DNA from: Comamonas sp. 26
GTDB lineage: Bacteria; Pseudomonadota; Gammaproteobacteria; Burkholderiales; Burkholderiaceae_C
DNA: 64,000 bases
Assembly: GCF_002754475.1 (NCBI RefSeq)
Contig: NZ_PEFL01000001.1
Span: 1,550,001 to 1,614,000, forward strand
Direction: 5' to 3'
In this document: piece after piece, positions 17,096 to 25,471 of the stretch
Layout: each line of letters starts with the position of its first letter
Position numbering within the stretch: the stretch's first letter is position 1
Notes under the pieces: generated by a model
Databases searched by the model: none
What the model was told of the DNA's origin: nothing
Seen by the model: only the letters and a program-made list of their open reading frames with translations
Program-made: the position numbers and the translations under genes

Positions 17096-18643
17096 TTACT
17101 TGTTGCTGGCGACAGCGCCACCGCCCAGGCCTAGGGCCAGATTGCCGCCGAGCAGACCACCCAGCAGGCCGCCCGATCCTGCCGCAGCGGCTCCGCCTGC
17201 TACACCGGCGCTGGTACCGCCAGCCGCATTCGTGACGCCGCCAAGGACGCCACCGACCAGACCTGTGACGCCACTCACTACGCCGCCGACCAAGTTGCCT
17301 GCACCCGCGACGGGCCCACCAGGGCTACCGTTGGCACCACCAGTGACTCCTCCCGCGACACCGCCCACCACCCCGGTGACTGTGCCCAGTACCCCGCCTA
17401 CCAGGTTGCCAGCGCCGGCGATAGGGCCTCCGGCCCCGCCATGCGTGCCACCGCCCACTCCACCGGTGACTCCGCCGACCACGCCAGTGACTGTACCAAG
17501 CAGTCCTCCGACAGGGTTGCCTGATCCGCCGGTGCCTCCTGTGACGTTGCCAAGCACACCGCCCAGCAGGCCGCCGTTGGCTGTGGAGCCGTTTGGCGTG
17601 CCTGACACGACGCCTCCCAGACTTGCCACTGTCTGGCCGACACCTGAAACAACACCGCCCAGAGGCATCACCACGGGAACGCCTGTACTGGCGACGCTAG
17701 CCCCTACATGGTTGACTACGCCCCCCACGGTGCCAAGCAAGCTGTTCACAGGCTGGGCAAGGCCGGTGGTCTGAACCAGATTCTGCGTGGTTCCAATAAG
17801 AGTGCTCAGCACGGGTGTCGCGACCTGGCTGACTTGAGAGGTCAGACCCGAGACCAGTTGGCTGTTGGTCAGGTTGGCCACCGTACCCTCGACGCCGGAG
17901 ACGGTTACACCCAGAACCTGTACGGCGCCGCCTGCCAGACCTGCGACATCACCGACCAAACCGAGTTGAGGCTTGTCCAGTGCGCTGACGGTCTTGCCTG
18001 CTGAGCCGACGGCGGCGCCGAGAAAGCCCACTGCTGGAGCCACGCCTTTCAAGGTGTCTCCGATGGGGTTGGTCGTTTTGCCGATCTGACCAAGACCTGC
18101 GCTCACGCCGCCGTTCACGCTGTTGAGCGCGTTGTTGACGTTGCCAAGGATGCCGCTGGCAGGCTGTGCAATGCCGCTCAGCGGTGTGCCGTTGGTGGCG
18201 GTGCCCAGGGCAGAAGTCACGATGGTGTTGACGTCACTGATGACTCCCGTGGTGCCGGAGACAGCGCCAGTCACATCAGCCACTGTGTCACGAACCGGGG
18301 CGAGAGGGCCGCCAGCGACGGGAGGATTGACTGTTCCACCGCCGCCGTTGTTTCCACCACCTGTGCCTGTGCCTCCGCCGGTACCGCCACCTGTGCCTCC
18401 ACCAGTCCCGCCACCAGTCCCGCCACCTGTGCCTCCGCCGGTACCACCACCTGTGCCTCCACCGGCGACGACGTCGCCGCCACCGGTGCCATCAGGGCTA
18501 AGGTCGCTGCGCAGCGAGCCACTGGAGCTGCAGGCCGCCAGGCTGGCAACCAATGCCACTGCGCACAGGCTGCGCAGGGCTGTTGGGGTCTTGCCAGTGA
18601 TCGAGGCATACAAGGCCTTACTGGTAAAGGTAGTGGTACGCAT
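17096..18643 (-). CDS. Glycine-rich collagen-like repeat lipoprotein
   Basis: A 515-residue low-complexity secreted protein. The signal sequence ends in the lipobox LAAC (Cys38), predicting a lipoprotein. Residues ~61-92 are a tandem GGGT repeat, followed by long Val/Gly-rich stretches with recurring GGVLGTVTGVVGG-type units (residues ~370-480). Proteins like this are often labelled collagen-like, but the pattern here is Gly-Gly-Val/Thr rather than strict Gly-X-Y triplets, so triple-helix formation is not certain. Upstream of the TPS transporter on the same strand, separated by a terminator. Function unknown; surface or matrix role is inference. Confidence 0.8.
   Translation of the reverse strand: MRTTTFTSKALYASITGKTPTALRSLCAVALVASLAACSSSGSLRSDLSPDGTGGGDVVAGGGTGGGTGGGTGGGTGGGTGGGTGGGTGGGTGTGGGNNGGGGTVNPPVAGGPLAPVRDTVADVTGAVSGTTGVISDVNTIVTSALGTATNGTPLSGIAQPASGILGNVNNALNSVNGGVSAGLGQIGKTTNPIGDTLKGVAPAVGFLGAAVGSAGKTVSALDKPQLGLVGDVAGLAGGAVQVLGVTVSGVEGTVANLTNSQLVSGLTSQVSQVATPVLSTLIGTTQNLVQTTGLAQPVNSLLGTVGGVVNHVGASVASTGVPVVMPLGGVVSGVGQTVASLGGVVSGTPNGSTANGGLLGGVLGNVTGGTGGSGNPVGGLLGTVTGVVGGVTGGVGGGTHGGAGGPIAGAGNLVGGVLGTVTGVVGGVAGGVTGGANGSPGGPVAGAGNLVGGVVSGVTGLVGGVLGGVTNAAGGTSAGVAGGAAAAGSGGLLGGLLGGNLALGLGGGAVASNK
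18368..18463 (-). repeat. Tandem 12-base coding repeat (GGGT units)
   Basis: Eight near-identical 12-base units on the minus strand encode GGGT repeats in the Gly-rich lipoprotein. Silent changes between units show several rounds of duplication. Copy-number variation by slippage is expected and would stay in frame. Confidence 0.85.
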
Positions 18644-18939
18644 AAATCCTCCATCTCGAAAAAATTAAAAAGTCCGTTGACTCTGCAACTCGTTGGCCGG
18701 TAGGCGTATGTTCTTTGCAGTGCTCGGGCACTGTCCAATTCAAAGTTTGAGACACCAAGTTATGCATAATTAACATTTACTATCAATATTCAATTATTGG
18801 TAGGATGTTGATTACTAAGCACTAGGAATACCTCCTACAAAAAGCCACTTCTCCCCTCTGAAGCGTTTGCCGCGCCACAATGGGTGCCTGCCGCTCAAGC
18901 AGCGACGTTATTTCTTCAGCGCTTTAACCAAAAAACCGT
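18644..18939 (+). promoter_or_regulatory. AT-rich divergent promoter region
   Basis: A 296-base gap between the divergent lipoprotein and aminotransferase genes. Bases ~18760-18830 are strikingly AT-rich (ATAATTAACATTTACTATC...) in a GC-rich genome, fitting promoters and possibly nucleoid-protein binding. I see no clear repeat or further gene in it. Confidence 0.4.
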
Positions 18940-20136
18940 ATGCAATTTGCCAAACGACTCGATAACGTAGAAACCTCTGCGATCCGTGAACTGTTCAAGC
19001 TGCTGGGCAAGCCCGGCATCATCAGTTTTGCGGGCGGTTTTCCGGATAGCGCCATGTTTGATGTGGCGGGCATCAGCGCCGCTTCGGCCAAGGCGCTGCA
19101 GGAAGAAGCGGGCGCTGCGTTGCAGTACGGTGCGACTGAGGGCTACCAGCCGCTGCGTGAGCAGTTGTCTGCATTCATGACCAGCAAGGGCGTGGCGGAT
19201 GTGGCCCCTGAGCAGCTCATCGTCACCACCGGCAGCCAGCAGGCGCTGGACTTGCTGGGCAAGACCATGCTGGATGAGGGTGACAAGGTCATCGTTGAAG
19301 GCCCGACCTTTCTGGCCACTATTCAGTGTTTTCGCCTCTATGGCGCAGAAGTGATCTCTGCCCCTGTGGACGAGCATGGCGTCAAGACCGATGAGCTGGA
19401 AGCGCTGATTGCCGAGCACAAGCCCAAGCTGGTCTATTTGATCCCTACCTTTGGCAACCCCAGCGGTGCCATGCTGAGCCTTGAGCGCCGCAAAAAGGTG
19501 CTGGAGCTGGCCGTCAAGTACCAGACTCTGGTGGTGGAAGACGACCCCTATGGCGATCTGTACTTTGACAAAGCGCCTCCCGCTAGCCTGATATCGCTGA
19601 GCCGCGAAGTGCCCGGAAGCCGTGAATTGCTAGCCCATTGCGGCTCACTTTCCAAGGTGCTCAGCCCCGGTCTGCGCATTGGCTGGCTGATTGCCCATCC
19701 AGAGCTGCTGGCCCGCGCCGTCATGTGCAAGCAGTTCAGTGATGCCCACACCAGCACCTTTGCGCAGGCCACAGCCGCCCAATACCTCAAGAGTGGTGTC
19801 ATGCCCAAGACCCTGGCCCATGTGCGCGAGGTTTATGCCAAGCGGGCCAAGGCCATGGGCGATGCGTTGTGCGAGCAACTGGGTGATGCCGTCTCGTTTG
19901 TTCAGCCCGAGGGCGGTTTGTTCATGTGGGTGCGACTGACAGGCGCGCGCGGTCAACTGGCCGATGCCGGCGTGCTGGCCAAGAAGGCGATTGCCGAAGG
20001 CGTGGCCTTTGTGCCGGGCGCACCATTCTTTGCGCAGAATGCCGATAACGCCACCTTCCGCCTCTCGTTTGCCACAGCAGATGAAGACAAAATTCTTGAG
20101 GGCGTTGCCCGCCTGGCCAAGGCGCTGAAGGCATGA
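18940..20136 (+). CDS. PLP-dependent class I aminotransferase (LysN/2-aminoadipate type)
   Basis: A 398-residue fold-type I aminotransferase. ISFAGGFPDSAMF (residues ~28-40), LQYGATEGYQPLREQL, the substrate/PLP motifs PTFGNPSG and EDDPYGDLYF, and SLSKVLSPGLRIGW with PLP lysine Lys239 place it in the branch that includes 2-aminoadipate and aromatic/branched-chain transaminases. The exact amino donor cannot be read from sequence. It shares an ATGA overlap with slyX downstream. Confidence 0.9.
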   Translation: MQFAKRLDNVETSAIRELFKLLGKPGIISFAGGFPDSAMFDVAGISAASAKALQEEAGAALQYGATEGYQPLREQLSAFMTSKGVADVAPEQLIVTTGSQQALDLLGKTMLDEGDKVIVEGPTFLATIQCFRLYGAEVISAPVDEHGVKTDELEALIAEHKPKLVYLIPTFGNPSGAMLSLERRKKVLELAVKYQTLVVEDDPYGDLYFDKAPPASLISLSREVPGSRELLAHCGSLSKVLSPGLRIGWLIAHPELLARAVMCKQFSDAHTSTFAQATAAQYLKSGVMPKTLAHVREVYAKRAKAMGDALCEQLGDAVSFVQPEGGLFMWVRLTGARGQLADAGVLAKKAIAEGVAFVPGAPFFAQNADNATFRLSFATADEDKILEGVARLAKALKA

Positions 20137-20366
20137 GCGACGTCAACGAAGCCATGCAAGCAGCGATGCAAGAGCGAATCATGGAGCTGGAGATCAAGGC
20201 CAGCTATTCCGAAGATTTGCTGGAGCAGCTCAATATGACGATCTATCGTCAGCAGCAGCAAATTGATGCGCTGATCAACGAGGTGCGCGAGCTCAAGCGT
20301 CAGGCACCAGAAGGCGGCGCAGGCCCCTCGCACAACCTGCGCGATGAGTTGCCCCCGCACTATTGA
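20133..20366 (+). CDS. slyX: SlyX family protein
   Basis: A 77-residue soluble protein that is mostly one coiled coil (MQERIMELEIKASYSEDLLEQLN..., heptad spacing) and ends in the family's characteristic PPHY tail. Its function is unknown; in enterobacteria it lies near slyD. Here it overlaps the aminotransferase stop by ATGA and is closed by a terminator 31 bases downstream. Confidence 0.9.
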   Translation: MSDVNEAMQAAMQERIMELEIKASYSEDLLEQLNMTIYRQQQQIDALINEVRELKRQAPEGGAGPSHNLRDELPPHY

Positions 20367-20396
20367 GTCGCGAGAGGAGTAGCGAGAGCTTCAAGC

Positions 20397-20428
20397 AAAA
20401 AGGCCAGATCAATGATCTGGCCTTTTTT
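20397..20428 (+). terminator. Rho-independent terminator after slyX
   Basis: AAAGGCCAGATC-AAT-GATCTGGCCTTT stem with A and T runs on either side, so it can serve both slyX (+) and the small minus-strand gene ending at 20485. Confidence 0.88.
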
Positions 20429-20484
20429 ATGCCTTATCGCCGATAACCGCAGGCAGGTATTGCGTGAAAAGCTATGAAATTTGA

Positions 20485-20628
20485 TTATTCAAGCGCTTCA
20501 GCAGCAATGGTTTTCATCTTCCCCATAAAGAGCCGGATGAAGAAAACCGCCATGACGAGGATCAGCACAATCACGGCAAGGCTCATCAGCCCATAGTCGG
20601 TGGAAAATAGGTCGATCATCAGCTTCAT
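20485..20628 (-). CDS. Small membrane protein, DUF3149 family
   Basis: A 47-residue protein. The ATG at 20628 follows AGGAGGG five bases upstream. The sequence MKLMIDLFSTDYGLMSL, then a single hydrophobic helix (AVIVLILVMAVFFIRLF), then MGKMKTIAAEALE matches the short DUF3149 proteins of betaproteobacteria. Predicted single-pass inner-membrane protein of unknown role. It is monocistronic, convergent with slyX. Confidence 0.85.
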   Translation of the reverse strand: MKLMIDLFSTDYGLMSLAVIVLILVMAVFFIRLFMGKMKTIAAEALE

Positions 20629-20873
20629 GCGGCCCTCCTGAATGGATGCGTTAAACGTTGTAGGGACTATGGCGGCTATGCGTGCTGGCGGCTTTGTGCT
20701 GGGTCAAAGTGGCGGCACCAGCGGGCTGCGCCAGGTCAAAGAGGGCGCTTCAGGCGCTTGGATGTGATCGCCGGATCGTGTAATTTATTGCGGCGAAAGT
20801 CAAAGCAATGCTGACTTTTAGCGTGGAAAATAGCGTCATCAAGCTTTTTTCATGCCCTGATTTTGAGGACGCC

Positions 20874-21368
20874 ATGAGCATCTGGTCCATCGACGCCCAG
20901 ACCGTTACCCACAGCATTCAGCTTGCTGTGGCGCCGGTATTCTTTTTGACCGCCGTGGCCGGCATGATCGGCTCTGTTGCAGGGCGGCTGGCCCGCATCA
21001 TTGACCGCGCGCGCAAGCTCGAAGAGAGCTTGCGCACTGCTACCGATCATGAGCTGATTGCCCGCAGCCTGACCGAGCTGCATTACCTGCGCGAGCGCGG
21101 CCGACTGGCCAATGTGTCTATTGCGCTGCTGACTATGTGCGGCATGTGCATTGGGCTGACCATTGTGTTGCTGTTTGTGGGTCAGGCTTATGGCTTCAGC
21201 GGCCAAAGCTATGCCGTGCTCAGCTTTTTGCTGGGCGTGCTGGCGTTTGTGCTGGCGCTGTGCTGTTTCCTGTGGGAAACCATCATGGCCACCCGTATTC
21301 TGGACTTTCACGTGCTCAGTCAGGCCAAGGCTGCGGCCCGTAAGGTGACCGGCGATCAGAAGTCCTGA
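20874..21368 (+). CDS. DUF2721 membrane protein
   Basis: A 164-residue inner-membrane protein from ATG 20874 (TGAGGA ribosome site; ATG 20808 is an in-frame alternative). Order: amphipathic N terminus SIDAQTVTHSIQLAVAPVFFLTAVAGMIGS, a charged RLARIIDRARKLEESL segment, then two further hydrophobic helices (VSIALLTMCGMCIGLTIVLLF and VLSFLLGVLAFVLALCCFLW). This layout is typical of DUF2721. Function unknown. Convergent with argP, with a dispersed repeat in the gap. Confidence 0.88.
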   Translation: MSIWSIDAQTVTHSIQLAVAPVFFLTAVAGMIGSVAGRLARIIDRARKLEESLRTATDHELIARSLTELHYLRERGRLANVSIALLTMCGMCIGLTIVLLFVGQAYGFSGQSYAVLSFLLGVLAFVLALCCFLWETIMATRILDFHVLSQAKAAARKVTGDQKS

Positions 21369-21373
21369 TTTGC

Positions 21374-21424
21374 GTAGAAAAGGCCTCTAGCGCTCATCAG
21401 GCAAGCGCAGGCTGCTATTGTTTT
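21374..21424 (+). repeat. Dispersed ~50 bp repeat between convergent genes
   Basis: AAAAGGCCTCTAGCGC...GGCAAGCGCAGGCTGCTATTGTTTT on +. It fills the gap between the DUF2721 gene and argP and runs a few bases into the argP stop region. Close match to the copies at 3111 and 14312. Confidence 0.75.
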
Positions 21425-22335
21425 AGAGAATTCTTCACCGGCTCCAGGTAAGTCGCAGCTGCCTGAATCACGCAGTCCGTCAGCCGCTGAAGACTGTTCT
21501 GGGCGCTGCGGGTATGGCACCAGTACATGGGAATATAGAGGTCGTTGCCGGGCAGCAGCTCGACCAGACTGCCATCGGCCAGCTGTGCTTCAATAAGTGC
21601 AGCGGGGTGTATGCCCCAGCCCATGCCCAGCTGGCAGGCGCGCGTATAGCCCTGGTTGGAGGGTAGAAAGTGGCGGGCACTGTTGCGCCGCCCATCAACG
21701 CCCACACTATGCAACCACTGGTCTTGCAGGCTGTCTTTGCGGTCGTAGCACATGATAGGTGTGCGGGCTATCTCTTGGGGTGTGATGCTGCCTTGCAGGT
21801 GCTCGCGCACAAAGCCTGGGCTGGCTACCGCGATATAGCGCATGCTGCCCAGCGGCCAGGTGTTGCAGCCGGTGATAGGGGCAGCCGTCGCGGTCACGGC
21901 GGCCATGACTTCGCCTTCCTTGAGACGCTTGGCCGTGTGGTCCTGATCATCAATGCTGATGTCCAGCAGCTCGTTGCCGTTCTGCGTGAAGGCAGCCATG
22001 GCATCCATGAACCAGGTGGAGAGCGAATCGGCATTCACCGCCAGCTTGATGGAGGGCAGAGATGCCTGCCCTTCGGGAATCAGTGCCGGGTTTTTGCGGC
22101 GCAAATCGTTTTCAAGCAAAGCCACCTGCTCCACATGCAGGCACAGGCGTCGTCCCGCCTCGGTGCCTGTGCAGGGCTGGCCGCGCAGTACCAGTGCCTG
22201 ACCCACGCGCTCTTCCAGCAGCTTGATGCGCTGAGAAACAGCCGATGGCGAGATGTGCAGCTTGTGCGCAGCCCGCTCAAAGCTGCCTTCGCGCACCACG
22301 GCTGACAAGGCTTCCAATCCGGCGTAATCAAGCAT
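21415..22335 (-). CDS. argP: LysR-type regulator ArgP/LysG
   Basis: A 306-residue LysR regulator. The N-terminal winged helix MLDYAGLEALSAVVREGSFERAAHKLHIS with SAVSQRIKLLEERVG is very close to ArgP (IciA), followed by an effector domain. It is divergent from a LysE/ArgO-type exporter, the standard arrangement in which the regulator senses lysine/arginine and activates export. Gap of 45-70 bases between the start codons holds an AT-rich palindrome. All domains are complete. Confidence 0.92.
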   Translation of the reverse strand: MLDYAGLEALSAVVREGSFERAAHKLHISPSAVSQRIKLLEERVGQALVLRGQPCTGTEAGRRLCLHVEQVALLENDLRRKNPALIPEGQASLPSIKLAVNADSLSTWFMDAMAAFTQNGNELLDISIDDQDHTAKRLKEGEVMAAVTATAAPITGCNTWPLGSMRYIAVASPGFVREHLQGSITPQEIARTPIMCYDRKDSLQDQWLHSVGVDGRRNSARHFLPSNQGYTRACQLGMGWGIHPAALIEAQLADGSLVELLPGNDLYIPMYWCHTRSAQNSLQRLTDCVIQAAATYLEPVKNSLKQ

Positions 22336-22338
22336 TAG

Positions 22339-22351
22339 ATATTCTTAATAT
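22339..22351. promoter_or_regulatory. Palindrome in the argP-lysE gap
   Basis: ATATT-CTT-AATAT, a perfect five-base inverted repeat centred in the intergenic region, fits a LysR-type T-N11-A style site. Assignment to ArgP is inference. Confidence 0.4.
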
Positions 22352-22404
22352 GGCTGAAGAAATGTAATTTTACTTAATTGATGGTGCTATCGATAATTCG
22401 CGCC

Positions 22405-23052
22405 ATGTTTGCTGCCAATTTCTCATCATCATGGCTGGCCGGGTTCACCGTTCTGGCCTCGCTCATCATCTCCATCGGGGCCCAGAATCTCTATGTGCTG
22501 CGCCAGGCAGTGCAGGGCGAGCATGTACGCGCCTGCGTGGCATGGTGTGTGACCAGCGATGTTCTGCTGGTTGTGCTGGGTGTGGCTGGCATGTCGCAAA
22601 TGCTGCAAAGCTACCCTGAGCTGTCGCGTTACCTCACGCTGGGCGGGGCAGCATTTTTGCTGCTGTATGGCCTGTTTGCGCTGTGGCGCATGTATGCCGC
22701 GCCAGATGTGAATTTGCAAAGCCCGTCAGGCAAGGCAGAGTCGCGTAGCCTGAGAAATGTGCTGGCCGTGCTGGTCGCGTTGACCTTGCTCAACCCGCAT
22801 GTCTACCTTGATACGGTGCTGCTCGCAGGCTCCATCGGCGCACGCCAGGAAGGGGTGGACCGATGGTCCTACGTGCTGGGTGCGGCCTGCGCCAGCTTGA
22901 GCTGGTTTGTGATGCTGGCCTTTGCGGGCCGCCGCATGAAGCATTTGTTTGCGAACCCCAAGGCCTGGCGCATCATGGATGGGGTGACGGCTTTGATGAT
23001 GCTGAGCCTGGCGTGGTGGGTGGCAGGCAGCGCTCTGGCGATGCAAGTCTGA
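22405..23052 (+). CDS. argO: Basic amino-acid exporter LysE/ArgO
   Basis: A 215-residue inner-membrane exporter with about six hydrophobic helices. FTVLASLIISIGAQNLYVLRQAVQG carries the LysE-family GxQN motif, and LNPHVYLDTVLLAG is the conserved proline-bearing central segment. I chose ATG 22405 by alignment to the family's usual N terminus; TTG 22378 and ATG 22381 are in-frame alternatives overlapping the regulatory gap. Divergent from argP, which should control it. Confidence 0.9.
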   Translation: MFAANFSSSWLAGFTVLASLIISIGAQNLYVLRQAVQGEHVRACVAWCVTSDVLLVVLGVAGMSQMLQSYPELSRYLTLGGAAFLLLYGLFALWRMYAAPDVNLQSPSGKAESRSLRNVLAVLVALTLLNPHVYLDTVLLAGSIGARQEGVDRWSYVLGAACASLSWFVMLAFAGRRMKHLFANPKAWRIMDGVTALMMLSLAWWVAGSALAMQV

Positions 23053-23084
23053 TAGCGCCGTTTAAAGGCTCTACAGCTCAAATT

Positions 23085-23387
23085 TCAGGCCGGCTGTTCC
23101 CACAGACCCACGGCTTCAATCAGGTTCCAGCTGTTGCACTCGATGCGGTACAGCGCAGTCGTGCCTTTTTTCTGGCTCAGTCCTTCAATCACCACAATGT
23201 GCTTGTCGTGGCGCTGGGCTTCAGATAGGGGGCGAATCTTGTCGTAGCTGTGCTTTTCAGCAATATCTCCGCGAAACGAAATCGTCACCTGCTCGCGCCG
23301 GGGAAAGTAATCCTTGGCGTATTTGTCCAGCGTGCGGTCTGCAACCAGAGTCGCCATTTCAGGCGATGTCGCGGTAGAGGTATTCAT
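23085..23387 (-). CDS. Conserved small protein of unknown function
   Basis: A 100-residue soluble protein. ATG 23387 is preceded by AAGGAGAAACG, a strong Shine-Dalgarno, so the longer frame reaching 23519 is rejected. Visible features: TLDKYAKDYFPRREQVTISFRGDIAEKHSYDKIRPL and a C-terminal IVVIEGLSQKKGTTALYRIEC region. I do not recognise the family. It reads toward the lysE exporter (convergent) and lies downstream of the Lrp-type gene on the same strand. Confidence 0.75.
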   Translation of the reverse strand: MNTSTATSPEMATLVADRTLDKYAKDYFPRREQVTISFRGDIAEKHSYDKIRPLSEAQRHDKHIVVIEGLSQKKGTTALYRIECNSWNLIEAVGLWEQPA

Positions 23388-23540
23388 CGTTTCTCCTTGG
23401 GCATGGGCTTTCAGGGACAGCTCGCAGGCAGCGAGTCTGTTGCTGATGATTGTTGCATTTTGTTTCATAAACTGCCAGTGCTCATGCGGAGGCTGTTGCG
23501 TAGCAGTGTTTTGCATCAAACCTGCTCAATCGCCGGGTGC

Positions 23541-24008
23541 TCATATGGGTAGCTGCAATCCTGTTTTGATGCGCTCCAGCGCAATGGAGGTGCTGAAGCG
23601 ACGAATGTTTTCGTCGCCCTCAAACAGCCGCTTGCAGATGGCTTGATAGTCATCCATATCGGTTGCCGTCACAACGAGGATGTAGTCGGTCTCGCCTGTC
23701 ACATAAAAGCATTGCTGCACAGCCGCTTCGTGGGCAATACGCGCCCTGAAGTCGCGCGACAGATCGGGTCTGTCGTTGACCAGTTGCACGGTGATGATGG
23801 CAGTCAGCGTGCGGCCAGTCTTGATGGGTTCCAGCACGGCAACGTTGGCGGCAATTACGCCCGTCTCTTGCAGGCGCTTGATGCGCCGCTGCACGGCGGG
23901 TGCCGACAGGCTGATGTGCTCGGCAATCATGCGCTGGGGCATGAGGTTATCTTGCTGCAGCAGGGCCAGAATGGCGCGGTCAAAAGAGTCGAGGTCGGCA
24001 GCGGGCAT
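23541..24008 (-). CDS. Lrp/AsnC family regulator
   Basis: A 155-residue regulator from ATG 24008 (MPAADLDSFDRAIL). The winged helix LDSFDRAILALLQQDNLMPQRMIAEHISLSAPAVQRRIKRL spans residues ~5-45 and a RAM ligand-binding domain with FYVTGETDYILVV follows. It is divergent from an EamA/RhtA-type exporter 88 bases away, suggesting amino-acid-responsive control of that exporter. Confidence 0.92.
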   Translation of the reverse strand: MPAADLDSFDRAILALLQQDNLMPQRMIAEHISLSAPAVQRRIKRLQETGVIAANVAVLEPIKTGRTLTAIITVQLVNDRPDLSRDFRARIAHEAAVQQCFYVTGETDYILVVTATDMDDYQAICKRLFEGDENIRRFSTSIALERIKTGLQLPI

Positions 24009-24096
24009 GGCGTTGGTCGAGATGAGAGTGAAACTTGCAAATTGCAGTGGCAAAACGAGCGAATTTCGCGAGGGCTATGCAATATCGTACGCACCT

Positions 24097-24996
24097 ATGT
24101 CAAAAAACAGCTGGAATCATTGGTGGCCTGTGCTGGCCGTGTTGGGCTCGGTCACCGCGCTAGGCTTGGGTACGTCGCTGGCAAAGCAGCTGTTTCCTGT
24201 CATTGGCGCGCAGGGCACCTCGGCGCTGCGCGTAGGTTTTGCGGCGCTGATGCTGGTGTGCATCTGGCGGCCATGGCGCTGGCCGCTGAACCGCCAGCAA
24301 GCCAAGTCTCTGCTGGCTTTTGGCGTGGCGCTGGGCTGCATGAATCTTCTGTTCTACATGGCGCTGCGCGATATTCCGTTTGGCATAGCGGTGGCCATAG
24401 AGTTCTCCGGCCCGCTGGCCGTCGCCATTTACTACTCGCGCCGAGCGGTTGATTTTGTCTGGCTGGCGCTGGCGATTGTGGGCCTGGCATTGATTCTGCC
24501 CCTGGGTGGCAAGACCGCTGGCCTGAACCTGTCTCCCGTGGGTATCGCCTGCGCTTTGGGGGCTGCGGTGTGCTGGGCGCTTTACATTGTGCTGGGCCGT
24601 CGTCTGGGCAGCATCCCCAGTGGGCAGGCCGTATCGCTGGGCCTGCTGTGCGCAGCATTGGTCGTGGTGCCGTTTGGTGTGGCGGAGGCCGGTACCAAGC
24701 TGCTCACACCATCCATCTTGCTTTTTGGGTTGATGGTGGCTGCCATCTCAAGCGCCTTGCCTTACACGCTGGAGATGCTGGCCTTGCGCCGCTTGCCTCC
24801 AGCAACTTTTGGCATTGCACTTGCGACTGAGCCCGCCATTGCCGCATTCATGGGCATGCTGCTACTTAGCGAAAATTTGACACTCACGCAGTGGTCTGCC
24901 ATCGGTTGCATCATGGCCGCTGCCATGGGTAGCGCGATGACGCGCCCGGCCAGCAAAACGCCTGAGCCTGACGTCGTTGCTATCACTTCAAATTGA
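24097..24996 (+). CDS. EamA/RhtA-type inner-membrane exporter
   Basis: A 299-residue transporter with two EamA halves and about ten hydrophobic helices; GTSALRVGFAALMLVCIWRPW, YMALRDIPFGIAVAIEFSGPLAV and ALRRLPPATFGIALATEPAIAA resemble RhtA, the threonine/homoserine exporter. The start at ATG 24097 is chosen because the frame further upstream covers the divergent Lrp gene. Substrate is inferred only. Confidence 0.88.
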   Translation: MSKNSWNHWWPVLAVLGSVTALGLGTSLAKQLFPVIGAQGTSALRVGFAALMLVCIWRPWRWPLNRQQAKSLLAFGVALGCMNLLFYMALRDIPFGIAVAIEFSGPLAVAIYYSRRAVDFVWLALAIVGLALILPLGGKTAGLNLSPVGIACALGAAVCWALYIVLGRRLGSIPSGQAVSLGLLCAALVVVPFGVAEAGTKLLTPSILLFGLMVAAISSALPYTLEMLALRRLPPATFGIALATEPAIAAFMGMLLLSENLTLTQWSAIGCIMAAAMGSAMTRPASKTPEPDVVAITSN

Positions 24997-25471
24997 ATGA
25001 AAGCCGAGTGAGCGCGCTATGAAAAGAGATGCTGCAAGCGCTTGCTAACCAAGGCTTTGCATAAATTTTCATAGTGAAAAACCCTCATTACTTGCGCTGA
25101 AAGCTCATTTTTCAGTAGCTGCAATGATTCAAAAGGCTTCCTTGGCAGCGTTTTTCCTGGGCGTCAAAAGCGACTTGAGAAGCTTGCTTTTAGATGTCCT
25201 TTGACGCATCAAATTTGTGAAGTCTGACGCGCAGATAGGGTGCAAAAAGGCAGTAGCCGGCAGACGTTTTTTGCACGCAATTCAGACGCATTTCTTGAGC
25301 GATTTTTGCGCTATCCGCTTTGCGGTATTTGCTGTCGTGGGGACTGCGTATTTGTAGGATTCTTGGTCTGTTCAAAACCGTAGCGAGGTGCTACAACGAG
25401 ATCACACGGTAACGAATGCCTTGCAACTCAGCGGCACTAATTCGAGCCCTGGTGTCGCCACGGGAGGTCAT
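24997..25471. other. 475-base intergenic region before prkA
   Basis: No convincing gene. It holds a degenerate copy of the dispersed repeat at 25021-25070 and AT-richer sequence to about 25200. A TTGGCA-N-TTT element near 25141 resembles half of a sigma-54 site but lacks the -12 GC, so I do not call a promoter. Confidence 0.6.
25021..25070 (-). repeat. Degenerate dispersed ~50 bp repeat
   Basis: On the minus strand GAAAATTTATGC...AGCAAGCGCTTGCAGCATCTCTTTTC keeps the AAGCGC, GCAGC and TTTT positions of the family but has lost part of the left arm. Confidence 0.5.

Noticed and set aside
18368..18463. Regular short repeats resembling a CRISPR array
   Set aside because: Units are 12 bases with no spacers and encode GGGT in frame within a gene.
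25135..25165. Sigma-54 promoter before prkA
   Set aside because: TTGGCA is present but the -12 GC element is missing at the required spacing.
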